A stretch of DNA of 64,000 nt from Bin55 sp965220235 (lineage in GTDB: Bacteria > Pseudomonadota > Gammaproteobacteria > Pseudomonadales > Azotimanducaceae). Below the pieces are notes generated by a model. That model worked only from the letters and a program-made list of their open reading frames with translations. It did no database searches and was not told the DNA's origin. The position numbers were made by a program, and so were the translations under genes. Where the stretch lies: NCBI GenBank assembly GCA_965220235.1, contig OZ244815.1, positions 372,001 to 436,000 on the forward strand. Direction: 5' to 3'. Every line of letters begins with the position of its first letter. Within the stretch, counting starts at the first letter, position 1. Below are positions 7,183-15,286 of this stretch, piece after piece.

Positions 7183-9465
7183 CTAAAGCACGTCAAATAA
7201 GTGCGTGTACTTTAGAACCAACTGCTTCCGATTCGCTCCGAAGCCGGTGCGTTGGTCAAACTCGCTATAGACGAGGTAGAAACCCGTATTCGCGGTTCGC
7301 TGCCAAGAGAAGCGGACGTTGGTCGCGAAGATGTCCTCCGCGATGTTGTGCTGGACAAGCGCGCTGATTCGTGCTTTCGCCGAAAACGTGTAAGTGACGC
7401 CTAGCCGAGCTAAATCCGCCGTAAACGCTGAGTCCTTTGTTGGCAGATCGATGTTATTGTGGTTGTACGACGCATGGATATCCCATTTGTTTTCAACACG
7501 GTACGCGAGAAACAGCCCCGCATTGAAACGGTCGCCGTTGTAGAACCCGCCTTGCGACATGCTGAGCGTCGCGCGCAAGGGTTTAGTCGCTGGTGAGGTC
7601 GCGTTGATTGAATACGCGACGTTGTCATAGTCTCCGGCCGGAACCGTGACGCCGACGATGTCGAAGTCGTACTTGACACCTTCCGTGATCAGATTCACCA
7701 CCGGCCAGAAATCTGCGCCGTTTTCCCATAGCCACCAAGTCTCGAAGTGGGCGCTCCCGCTTTCTAGGTAGCCATCAAAGTCCCAGAATCCATCAAGAAA
7801 CATGATCTGATTCCATTCCTTCAGGCCACCTTCGTCGGGAAACGAAGTCGTATGGTGGACGCCTGCGTTCATGGCTCGGTAGTCAACGCGTGAGGTGAAT
7901 CCGACTTCTGGATTGAACCCGCCGCCGACTTCAGCGAGACCGAGATTGAGATTCCAAACCGAGGATCGATAGCTGGAATACAAGGCGAATGCGTGGTCAT
8001 CGTCGTTGATCCCGGCGGTATTCGTCTTCCCGGCATAACCGATGATGTCTGTATGCTCGCCAATTCCCCATTTTCCGTCGACGCCGAAGGTTTGGTTTTC
8101 CGAGTCTTCTCCTTCACGGTTAACCACGATGAATCCAAGCGACGAACGGTTTTTCATCTCACGATTGAATCTTCCAACGAAAAAGTCGTTTTGAGGTAGA
8201 TATTCGCCACTTTCCGCACGCACAAAGAGCACTCCGACGTTGTTCGAGGATCCGACCTTTCCGGTGATGCGAGCACCTCCAGTCAGCGGGAGTTTTCGCC
8301 CACCGGGCTCGATACCGATGCTGCGACTGTGAAAGAGCCTTAAACCGCCAAATCCAACCTCAAACATACCCGCGTTCTCAAGGAAGAAAGGTCGTGTTTC
8401 AGGGAAAAACAGGCTGAATCGACCGAGGTTGATTTGAAGCTGATCTGACTCCACTTGAGCAAAGTCCGTGTTGTAGGTGGCATCAAGGGTGAGGCTCCGA
8501 GTGAGCGAGTATTTCAGGTCGAAACCAACGTCGTTCTCTTTCTCCGTTGCGGAGTAATCCGTACTTTCAGATTCGACGATGCCAGACAACACATACGGCG
8601 TGATTTTTAGGTTTTGGCGGTAGGCTGGAACCTCGATTCCGCGTATTCTTCCGGCTAACGACAAGCGGTAGGTGGAGAACTGAATAGGCAATGATGCCCA
8701 GTGCGACTGTTCGTTGATTTTTCGGCTGATTCGGGCGAAATTCACACCCCATGTCTGTACTTTCTCGCTACCGAAGCGAAGCGATGTGAAGGGAATCTCG
8801 AATTCGGCGCTCCAACCCTCGTCAATGTATTTCGTACGTACCTTCCAAGTGGTGGACCAATTCCAGTCAGCGTACTCGTTATCGAGCGCTGCGTCGTACT
8901 CGACACCGATGGGATTCGTGCCGAACATAAACCCAGTTTGGCCATTGAGGAACGTATCTAGAGCCATCGCGAAGGAGTCAGATTGGAATCCGTCGCTTGA
9001 GAGGATGATGTCATCCTGGCTCGGCTCGTGGCATATGACACCGATGTGCACGAATTCATCGGAAAAAGCGAAATACACCTCGGTCTTGCGTGTCGCAGGC
9101 GCACCGTTGGTTGGCTGCCATTGGGTGAAGTCCGTGATAGGTGTAAGTGACTGCCAGGCCGGATCGTTTCTGACTTCGCCGTCTAGCGTTGGTAGTGTCG
9201 TCAACTTCGTCGCAACGGCGCTGGGACGAGGGGATTCCTGACCCCATGCTCCCACGGCGATCAAGAGCGCTAAGGCAATTGCGCTCTTTGCGATTAGAAA
9301 TTTAGCCGCTGTATGGACTTTCGCGACGCTTTGTACGAGCGACCGAAACCACCGGTGCGTGTTTTGTGCGGAGTTATCGCGCGGAAAAGCCGCGTACCGA
9401 GCTTGGCGATGCTCGGTGTTAGCGTTTAGATAAGGTGTTCTTCTGCCAGCGGGCGTAGCGAACAT
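7183..9465 (-). CDS. DUF5916 outer-membrane barrel protein with CBM9-like domain
   Basis: A 760-residue exported protein. A hydrophobic segment (SAIALALLIAVGAWGQ, about 61-76) is the signal peptide. It is followed by a family-9 carbohydrate-binding-like domain (TLPTLDGEVRNDPAWQ, about 88-270), and then a long DUF5916 region of alternating strands that should form an outer-membrane beta-barrel. Such proteins occur beside peptidases and TonB receptors in marine bacteria, but their exact function is unknown. The 60 residues before the signal peptide are unusual. No later start codon is available in frame, so ATG 9465 is used. This start codon lies directly against a potential RNA hairpin. Confidence 0.75.
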   Translation of the reverse strand: MFATPAGRRTPYLNANTEHRQARYAAFPRDNSAQNTHRWFRSLVQSVAKVHTAAKFLIAKSAIALALLIAVGAWGQESPRPSAVATKLTTLPTLDGEVRNDPAWQSLTPITDFTQWQPTNGAPATRKTEVYFAFSDEFVHIGVICHEPSQDDIILSSDGFQSDSFAMALDTFLNGQTGFMFGTNPIGVEYDAALDNEYADWNWSTTWKVRTKYIDEGWSAEFEIPFTSLRFGSEKVQTWGVNFARISRKINEQSHWASLPIQFSTYRLSLAGRIRGIEVPAYRQNLKITPYVLSGIVESESTDYSATEKENDVGFDLKYSLTRSLTLDATYNTDFAQVESDQLQINLGRFSLFFPETRPFFLENAGMFEVGFGGLRLFHSRSIGIEPGGRKLPLTGGARITGKVGSSNNVGVLFVRAESGEYLPQNDFFVGRFNREMKNRSSLGFIVVNREGEDSENQTFGVDGKWGIGEHTDIIGYAGKTNTAGINDDDHAFALYSSYRSSVWNLNLGLAEVGGGFNPEVGFTSRVDYRAMNAGVHHTTSFPDEGGLKEWNQIMFLDGFWDFDGYLESGSAHFETWWLWENGADFWPVVNLITEGVKYDFDIVGVTVPAGDYDNVAYSINATSPATKPLRATLSMSQGGFYNGDRFNAGLFLAYRVENKWDIHASYNHNNIDLPTKDSAFTADLARLGVTYTFSAKARISALVQHNIAEDIFATNVRFSWQRTANTGFYLVYSEFDQRTGFGANRKQLVLKYTHLFDVL

Positions 9466-9661
9466 GGAGGGTCTTTCCTTCTGTGGAATGAGGGCGATGA
9501 TCGAGTCGGATGTGTGCGAACGTCATAGAAAAGACCCTCCTACAAAAGAAAAAGGCACCAAGTACTAAAAGGTACCTGATGCGACGGCGGCGAATTCTAG
9601 AAACATCAATCGTGAGTCGCAACCAGTCCTTTCGCTTCTTCCTGGCGATTCCTAACTTCAT
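9419..9661 (-). CDS. Possible 80-residue leader ORF upstream of the DUF5916 gene
   Basis: The ATG at 9661 is preceded by a strong ribosome-binding site (GTGGAGGAGTTTCGCA). The ORF encodes a very basic peptide (ARKKRKDW, RIRRRRIRY) with a short hydrophobic run and no known family. It passes through two RNA hairpins and ends 47 bases inside the DUF5916 gene in another frame. It may serve as a coupling or leader ORF rather than give a working protein. The remainder of 9662-9938 shows nothing I can support. Confidence 0.4.
   Translation of the reverse strand: MKLGIARKKRKDWLRLTIDVSRIRRRRIRYLLVLGAFFFCRRVFSMTFAHIRLDHRPHSTEGKTLHVRYARWQKNTLSKR
9466..9542 (-). promoter_or_regulatory. Inverted repeat that would occlude the DUF5916 start
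   Basis: In the minus-strand message, GGAGGGTCTTT (9540-9530) is the exact complement of AAAGACCCTCC (9476-9466), which abuts the ATG at 9465. A G-U and a further C-G pair extend the helix to 13 bp. Folding would hide the ribosome-binding region (AAGGAAAG) and the start. Translation of the upstream 80-residue ORF would open it. Confidence 0.45.
9544..9576 (-). terminator. Terminator-like hairpin in the leader
   Basis: Read on the minus strand, GGTACC and GGTGCC pair (one G-U) around an 11-base loop and are followed by TTTTTCTTTT. That is the layout of an intrinsic terminator or attenuator. It lies 80-110 bases before the DUF5916 start and inside the 80-residue leader ORF. Confidence 0.45.
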
Positions 9662-9938
9662 TGCGAAACTCCTCCACTTGTCGTGAATGTCCTGCTACGA
9701 AACACTCATGTTTTCGGTAACAGAGCAAAGCAATCGGATGTGACGTTTAGCAAGAGAGGAGGGAAGGTCAGTCAAGGGTCGTTGAATTTGAGACGGACGA
9801 GCGCTCGGCTAGTTTTTAGGCGAACCAAGCGTTCTGTCTTATTGAGTCGAAACGCGACCGATTTTTCTTCCCTGATTCGTCTCGGTGAAAGGAGTATTGA
9901 TTCTGGAGACGGCGGAACTCGAATGTATGATCGCATCA

Positions 9939-10676
9939 ATGAAGGTAGTTTTCAGTCGTAAAGGCTTCGATAGCGCGGCAGGTGGTGCACCGTCACCGAT
10001 CATCGATGGTCGACCTACCAGCATTCCCATACCCGCTGACGATCGTTCCGAAACAACGTATGGCGACTTGGGTTTAGGTTCTCTCGTGCAGCAACTGACG
10101 CGGGGCAAACTGACAGCAAGCTCGCTCTGCCACTGCGATCCGATGTTCGAGAATGGTCGTTGCGCCTTTGGACAAACGGGAGCTTCACTGACCCACCTTG
10201 CCAATATCGGTGTGGGAGTAGGTGATGTCTTTCTGTTTTTTGGTTTGTATTCAGACGAGGACGGCGGCGATCGACACCATCGTATCTTCGGCTATTTAAA
10301 GATCGAGGAGATTCTGAAACTAGGATCCGAACCGACGAAAGCATGCCAGCCGCCTGGATTCTCGGTTCGCCATCCTCACACGATTGGGAATTGGAACAGC
10401 AACAACACGATATATGTAGGTCCAGGTCAGGTCGCTAGTACCGACTCGTCTGGTTTACGTTTAACGGCTCGGGATAGTCCAGTAAGTCACTGGCGGATTC
10501 CTAAATGGCTGCGCGATACGGGCTTGAGCTACCACGGAAATCAAAAACGGTGGCTTTCTAACGGTAATCTACATACGACGTCCCCTGGTCAGGAGTTCGT
10601 CGCTGACATCGCAGGCAACCGAGCTGCCTCGTCGTGGCTTAAACGTATTGTGGGTTTGATTGCCAGTGAGACTTAG
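9939..10676 (+). CDS. Nucleotide modification associated domain 3 (Nmad3) protein
   Basis: The sequence starts with MKVVFSRKGFDSAAGG, continues PSPIIDGRPTSIPIP, and includes CHCDPMFENGRCAFGQTGA and GVGDVFLFFGLY. These are hallmarks of the Nmad3 family, which fills the whole 245-residue protein. Nmad domains were defined by their association with DNA base hypermodification genes in phages and bacteria. Their chemistry is not established. ATG 9939 is chosen because the family begins at exactly this MKV; upstream in-frame starts add a poor extension. The next gene, 35 bases on, encodes a nuclease-fold protein, suggesting a small modification or defence cassette. Confidence 0.8.
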   Translation: MKVVFSRKGFDSAAGGAPSPIIDGRPTSIPIPADDRSETTYGDLGLGSLVQQLTRGKLTASSLCHCDPMFENGRCAFGQTGASLTHLANIGVGVGDVFLFFGLYSDEDGGDRHHRIFGYLKIEEILKLGSEPTKACQPPGFSVRHPHTIGNWNSNNTIYVGPGQVASTDSSGLRLTARDSPVSHWRIPKWLRDTGLSYHGNQKRWLSNGNLHTTSPGQEFVADIAGNRAASSWLKRIVGLIASET

Positions 10677-10711
10677 CAGCAGACGTCACTAAAGGAAACA
10701 CAGGTAATAGG

Positions 10712-11203
10712 GTGAATTCGCAGAAACCAGAGATTGATGAATGGTCAGAGGTTGGAGACTTGCTAGGCGAGCTCTATGGGATCGTAAAGCGACTGGAGGA
10801 AATGTTCCCAGGACGAAAGTTCACACCCGATGGGCACTTGGTCGGCAGCATCGGCGAAGCACTGGCGAAATTCATGTTTAACCTCTGCTTGCTACCCGCT
10901 TCGGCACCAGGACATGACGCGACTACGGCAGATGGTAGAACTAAGATTCAAATCAAACTAACGCAAGGAAAAATGATTGCTCTTAGATCAGAACCGGAAC
11001 ACTTAATCGTCCTTAGATTGGCTGGTGATCTTGGTATAGAGATCGTCTATAACGGTTGCGGGGTTTCCGCTTGGTCGGAGACCGGTAAGTTGAGTAGCAA
11101 TGGCACGAGAATGATCTCAATAGCAAAGCTGCGTCAGATAGACTTGATGGTTCCGTCCGCAGACAGACTACCGCTCATCAACAAAATAGACCTGCGTCGC
11201 TGA
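10712..11203 (+). CDS. DUF6998-like protein with restriction-nuclease-type fold
   Basis: A 163-residue protein starting at GTG 10712. The central segment LVGSIGEALAKFMF, LLPASAPGHDA and GRTKIQIK matches small proteins annotated as DUF6998. The order of Glu, Asp and Q-I-K resembles a PD-(D/E)XK nuclease core, with Gln at the usual Glu/Asp position. The family link is from memory of conserved motifs. It follows the Nmad3 gene and precedes a HicB-like gene by 10 bases, so all three probably form one operon. Catalytic activity is an inference. Confidence 0.6.
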   Translation: MNSQKPEIDEWSEVGDLLGELYGIVKRLEEMFPGRKFTPDGHLVGSIGEALAKFMFNLCLLPASAPGHDATTADGRTKIQIKLTQGKMIALRSEPEHLIVLRLAGDLGIEIVYNGCGVSAWSETGKLSSNGTRMISIAKLRQIDLMVPSADRLPLINKIDLRR

Positions 11204-11213
11204 GGAGCCGTCA

Positions 11214-11426
11214 ATGACATTGAACGAGGTTATTTTTGAAGTATCAGAGTCTATGGGCGGGGGTTTTGAGGCGCGTGCGCTTGGATTCAGCATCTTCACC
11301 GTAGGGGACGATTGGGATGATCTGAAATCAATGGCAAGAGACGCTGTTCTTTGTCACTTTAATGAAGACGAACTTCCCAGCGTTATTCGGCTTCATTTCG
11401 TCCGCGAGGAAGTCATCTCTGTATGA
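11214..11426 (+). CDS. HicB-like (DUF1902-type) small protein without partner
   Basis: A 70-residue protein. ARALGFSIFTVGDDWDDLKSMARDAV and IRLHFVREE match the small HicB-like proteins often mis-annotated as 2-oxoisovalerate dehydrogenase. They normally precede a HicA-type RNA-binding toxin. Here the following 113 bases contain no intact HicA gene, so the protein is an orphan antitoxin or works with the upstream Nmad3 and DUF6998-like proteins. The start ATG is preceded by GAGGAG at a good distance. Confidence 0.65.
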   Translation: MTLNEVIFEVSESMGGGFEARALGFSIFTVGDDWDDLKSMARDAVLCHFNEDELPSVIRLHFVREEVISV

Positions 11427-11539
11427 GATAGCTTTGCGATGTTTCGAGTGAAGCAACCCGTCACGTACGATATCTAGAATGGGCTTGAAGCTTTGCCGCG
11501 GCGCGGCGAGGTAACAAAAACGACATTGCGATAAACCCC

Positions 11540-12670
11540 ATGAAGATTACCGAAGCACGCCATTACCTCGTAGATAACGTTGCACCCTACCGCGGTGGAC
11601 GTCAATTCCTCTTTTTCGAACTCTACACAGACGAAGGCATCGTCGGCATCGGCGAAAGACCCACCGGTCATGCGAGTAGCCTGAAGTCCCAAATCAAGCT
11701 CTTCCATGAACTCGTCGATGAGTTTCTAGTCGGTCAAAACCCATTCCACATCGAAGCGATGTGGCAGCGGATTTACGGCTCACGCCACGATTACCGGCAT
11801 CCGAGTCTGTTCATGACACCGACGCTGAGTGCGATCGAGATGGCGTGCTGGGACATCGTCGGCAAGGCGACCGGGCAGCCTATTTATGAGTTGTTAGGCG
11901 GACGCTATCACGAGAAAATCAAGGCATATGCCTACATGCCCGCTGAAGGAATTTGGGAAAATCCTGAGAAAGCGGGTGAAGTCGCTGCACAACTGATCGA
12001 GGAAGGCAATGGCGCGTGCAAACTGGATCCGTTCATGCCGCTTTATCCACTGCCTCGGGACTTCACGCTGCAGACCATTAACCATGCAGCGAAGATCTTT
12101 CAGTGCATTCGCGACGCTGTAGGAGATACGCTTGAGGTTGGCATAGGCACCCATGGGCAGTTTTCCACTTCGGGCGCGATTCGTGTCGCAGACGTCTTCG
12201 AGCAGTTCCACCCTATGTGGTTTGAAGAGCCAGTACCACCCGAAAACGTGGATGAGATGGCTCGAGTCGCGGCGCATACCAGCATTCCGATTGCTTCAGG
12301 TGAACGCTTAGTGACTAAATACGACTTCGCTGAACTGATCGAGAAGCAAGCCGCGCAGATCATCCAGCTAGACGTCGGCCAATGTGGCGGGATTCTCGAA
12401 TCGAAGAAGATCGCATCGATTGCGGAAGCACACTATGCGATGATCGCTCCACACATGTACGTAGGTCCGGTAGCTGCAGCCGCGGCGGTACAGTTGGATG
12501 CGTGTTCGCCGAACTTCATGATTCAGGAGTACAACGGTGGACCTTTGCACGAAGATCTGTTCGTCGATCCGATTGAGTTCGCTGATGGCTTTATCGAGCT
12601 GCCAACAACCCCCGGACTAGGGTTGGAATTCGATCGTAACGTACTCGACAAGCACCTTGCGACCCCTTAA
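11540..12670 (+). CDS. Mandelate racemase / galactonate dehydratase family enzyme
   Basis: A 376-residue enolase-superfamily enzyme with both expected domains. It has KLDP (161-164), the metal-site Glu in WFEEP (228-231), the metal-site Glu in SGER (253-256), Asp 278 (QLDVG) and His 305 (APHMYVGP). It probably dehydrates a sugar acid. The first metal ligand is normally Asp in a D-x-H-G segment. Here that segment reads GTHGQ (203-207), which may be a subfamily trait or imply a different metal site. The exact substrate cannot be told. It stands alone, convergent with folA. Confidence 0.8.
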   Translation: MKITEARHYLVDNVAPYRGGRQFLFFELYTDEGIVGIGERPTGHASSLKSQIKLFHELVDEFLVGQNPFHIEAMWQRIYGSRHDYRHPSLFMTPTLSAIEMACWDIVGKATGQPIYELLGGRYHEKIKAYAYMPAEGIWENPEKAGEVAAQLIEEGNGACKLDPFMPLYPLPRDFTLQTINHAAKIFQCIRDAVGDTLEVGIGTHGQFSTSGAIRVADVFEQFHPMWFEEPVPPENVDEMARVAAHTSIPIASGERLVTKYDFAELIEKQAAQIIQLDVGQCGGILESKKIASIAEAHYAMIAPHMYVGPVAAAAAVQLDACSPNFMIQEYNGGPLHEDLFVDPIEFADGFIELPTTPGLGLEFDRNVLDKHLATP

Positions 12671-12693
12671 CGGCTAGAGCGCAGAGATTCCCT

Positions 12694-13194
12694 TCAACGC
12701 GTTGACGTTCGTTCGCGCACGATGATGTCGAATGCGTGCTCGTGGCGTTCGTCAGCCGCGTGGTGCGTGCGCGAAACTTCGATCCAATCGTTCGCGTCGT
12801 ATTCCGGGAAGTAGACATCCCCCGAGATTTCTGCGTCAATGATCGTCTCGTATAGGCGATCGGCGACGGGCATCGCGACTTCGTAGATTGCCGACCCGCC
12901 GATCACGAAACACTCGTTCGCGCCATTCTCTTGAGCAATCGCCAGGGCTGTCGTCATGTCTCGTGCATGTCGAACGCCATCGTCCCGTAATTCACTCCTT
13001 GACATCACGATGTTCTGGCGCTTCGGAAGGGGCTTACGCCTCATGGAGTCAAACGTCTTCCTGCCCATGATGATCGGATGATCGAGCGTAGTCGATCGGA
13101 AGTGCGCCATTTCATCAGGCAAACTCCACGGCAGCGCACCGTAGCGGCCGATGACCCGATTCCGAGTCATCGCATAGATGAGGGAAACGATCAA
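12694..13194 (-). CDS. folA: Dihydrofolate reductase
   Basis: A 166-residue enzyme that reduces dihydrofolate to tetrahydrofolate with NADPH. The N-terminal IYAMTRNRVIGRYGALPW, then LPDEMAHFR (substrate-binding Asp) and IIMGRKTFDS are diagnostic, as is FVIGGSAIYE later on. It is the last gene of lgt-thyA-folA. Its TTG start overlaps the thyA stop as TTGA, so translation is coupled. Thymidylate synthase produces the dihydrofolate that this enzyme recycles. Confidence 0.95.
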   Translation of the reverse strand: MIVSLIYAMTRNRVIGRYGALPWSLPDEMAHFRSTTLDHPIIMGRKTFDSMRRKPLPKRQNIVMSRSELRDDGVRHARDMTTALAIAQENGANECFVIGGSAIYEVAMPVADRLYETIIDAEISGDVYFPEYDANDWIEVSRTHHAADERHEHAFDIIVRERTSTR

Positions 13195-13988
13195 ACCGCG
13201 ATCGGCGCCTTAATCCCGGGATGCGGTCGGTAGTTTTCGAGTTCGATGTCGTCGAACGAAAACTCAAATATGTCCGTCACATCAGGATTCACGACCAGAT
13301 GAGGTAGCGCTCGCGGCTGCCGGCGTAGCTGTCGTTCTGCTTGGGAGATGTGATTGTTGTAAAGATGTGCGTCGCCGAACGTGTGCACGAATTCGCCCGG
13401 TCGTAAATCAGTCGCTTGAGCCACCAAGTGGGTCAATAACGCGTAGCTGGCGATGTTGAACGGTACGCCTAGGAAGATGTCCGCACTTCGCTGATAAAGC
13501 TGGCAACTCAGTCGACCGTTCACAACGTAAAACTGGAACAATGCATGGCAAGGTGGTAGGCGCATCTTGTCGATATCCGCGACGTTCCACGCCGAAACAA
13601 TGTGTCGCCGAGAATGTGGTTCCTCCCGAATGGACCGAATCACGTTCTCGATCTGGTTAATAACACCGCTTCCCTTTGGATCCGGCCATTGAGTCCACTG
13701 ATATCCATACACCGGACCAAGCTCGCCACGCTCGTCAGCCCACTCATCCCAAATATGCACGTCGTCCTTTTGCAAGTTTCGGACATTGGTGCTGCCGCTC
13801 AAGAACCAGAGTAGTTCATGCACGATTCCGTTAAAGAACACGCGTTTGGTGGTGAGCAGTGGAAAACCCTTCTCTAAATCACAACGAAACTGGTACCCAA
13901 AGATCGATCGTGTTCCAACACCCGTACGATCGCTCCGCGGTACGCCGTCGGTGAGAATCGTCTCTAGCAACTCAAGATACTGCTTCAA
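13191..13988 (-). CDS. thyA: Thymidylate synthase
   Basis: A 265-residue ThyA, the usual length. It makes dTMP from dUMP using methylene-tetrahydrofolate. The nucleophile is in LPPCHALFQFYV, SDRTGVGT lies near the N-terminus and QRSADIFLGVPFNIASYA is the conserved dUMP-binding region. It starts with TTG, which overlaps the lgt stop as TTGA, and it ends in the same way into folA. This chain of overlapping weak starts suggests tightly coupled, modest expression. Confidence 0.96.
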   Translation of the reverse strand: MKQYLELLETILTDGVPRSDRTGVGTRSIFGYQFRCDLEKGFPLLTTKRVFFNGIVHELLWFLSGSTNVRNLQKDDVHIWDEWADERGELGPVYGYQWTQWPDPKGSGVINQIENVIRSIREEPHSRRHIVSAWNVADIDKMRLPPCHALFQFYVVNGRLSCQLYQRSADIFLGVPFNIASYALLTHLVAQATDLRPGEFVHTFGDAHLYNNHISQAERQLRRQPRALPHLVVNPDVTDIFEFSFDDIELENYRPHPGIKAPIAV

Positions 13989-14821
13989 CTTTGTGTTTTC
14001 CCTTGTAGATATCTAGCGGACATGGGTAGCAGCAACACGACCCCGCCTAAGACCATTAGTGTGCTCAATACTTGACCCATCGACAAAACACCAAACAGGA
14101 CAAAACCGAGTTCAGGGTCTGGCTGACGGAAAAACTCTGTTGCGAAGCGAAGTAACCCGTACGCAAGCAGGAAGAGACCGGCAACTTGACCGGTCTCTTT
14201 CGGCTTCATTGAGAAGACCCACAGTACAACGAACAGAATCACGCCTTCCGCGCAGGCTTGGTAAAGTGACGAAACGTGTCGTGTTACGTCCTCGAATTGC
14301 CCGACACAGAGGAAGTTGTGATCCACGACGCTGAAACACGGGAAGTGGACACCAAGTGCAGAATCGGTGACACGTCCTGGTAGCTCTGTGTTGATGAAAT
14401 TCCCTATTCGGCCAAGTCCGAGTCCAAGTGGGACAAATGGCGCAACAGTATCCATCGTTGTCCAGAAGCCGTGACCATTGAGCTTGCACCAGACGCAAAG
14501 TCCTGCGATGACGCCAAGCAGACCACCGTGAAAGGACATGCCGCCTTCCCAGATGCGAAATAGCCAAATCGGGTCGTCGAGGAATTGTTCAAATCCATAG
14601 AACAGTGCATAACCAGCGCGACCGCCAATGATCACACCCAGCACCATGTAAAAACATGCGTCGTTGAGCTGACTGATGTTCCACGAAATCCGCTCGTTGC
14701 GAATCCGGATGTAAGCCAACAACCAGAACGTCGCAAAAGCCAGTAGATACATGAAACCGTACCAGTGGACTTGGAACAATCCAAAATCCACGAGAACCGG
14801 ATCAATGATCGGGTAGTTCAA
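13985..14821 (-). CDS. lgt: Prolipoprotein diacylglyceryl transferase
   Basis: A 278-residue integral inner-membrane enzyme with about seven hydrophobic segments. It attaches diacylglycerol from phosphatidylglycerol to the lipobox Cys of prolipoproteins. The signature GRIGNFINTELPGR is intact, and YGFMYLLAF and GGRAGY are also typical. The start is TTG 14821 (MNYPIIDPV), matching the family N-terminus. No strong ribosome-binding site precedes it. It heads the lgt-thyA-folA operon. In E. coli, ptsP would lie directly upstream, but here ptsP is 9.5 kb away. Confidence 0.95.
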   Translation of the reverse strand: MNYPIIDPVLVDFGLFQVHWYGFMYLLAFATFWLLAYIRIRNERISWNISQLNDACFYMVLGVIIGGRAGYALFYGFEQFLDDPIWLFRIWEGGMSFHGGLLGVIAGLCVWCKLNGHGFWTTMDTVAPFVPLGLGLGRIGNFINTELPGRVTDSALGVHFPCFSVVDHNFLCVGQFEDVTRHVSSLYQACAEGVILFVVLWVFSMKPKETGQVAGLFLLAYGLLRFATEFFRQPDPELGFVLFGVLSMGQVLSTLMVLGGVVLLLPMSARYLQGKTQS

Positions 14822-15286
14822 TGTTTGCGGATGTCTGACGAGTGGGCTGAATAAGTCGACTGCATTTTACAGCGGCTTGTTAGTCCGAGGCGCACAGCTT
14901 CAACGTAGGAATACGACGTCCGCATGTACATCAACACGTCTTGGTGTTGCGATGTTCAGACGTCGCGTTTGAAGTCCACTCGGTTCTATCATCAGCAGAC
15001 TCTGGTTAAGGAATGCCGTTCAAGATGACGGGTGGACAAGGCATACGAGCGCGATTACGCTTTTTCTAGAAATTTCGCTGATACCGCTTGGAGACGAGAA
15101 GTCAAAAAACTCTTGCAACATCTCAGTGAGGTTCGTAGAATTTGCGTGTGATTAGTCAATTAAACAGCGGTTACTGACGAAATTCTGACCCGCTAACGAA
15201 TTACTCCAATACCGGCCGGCAGCGTGCTGTCGGTTCAAGGGTCGCTAGCAATAGCGGCCCTTGCGTTTTAATAAGGCAAACTAATC
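14822..15286. other. Intergenic region, no gene seen
   Basis: 465 bases between divergent lgt and the NYN gene. Promoters for both should be here. I find no ORF, tRNA or known riboswitch. The only clear structures are two adjacent stem-loops next to the NYN gene (15213-15262). A short stretch (about 14885-14905) resembles one near 16157-16177 (GAGGCGYACRGCTTCAACGTA). Confidence 0.5.
15213..15262 (+). terminator. Two adjacent stem-loops upstream of the NYN gene
   Basis: The second stem is strong: AAGGGTCGCTA (15237-15247) pairs fully with TAGCGGCCCTT (15252-15262), one G-U, around a GCAA tetraloop, followed by GCGTTTTA. A weaker stem (CCGGCAGC with GCTGTCGG) lies directly before. This could be a terminator, attenuator or the 3' end of a small RNA. 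It ends 24 bases before the NYN start codon. Confidence 0.45.

Noticed and set aside
8714..9241. A 175-codon + strand frame inside the DUF5916 gene
   Set aside because: It is antisense to a gene with a signal peptide and clear domain matches, and it has no family features.
9683..9961. A 92-codon frame before the Nmad3 gene
   Set aside because: GTG start, no ribosome-binding site, no family resemblance, and it overlaps the Nmad3 start in another frame.
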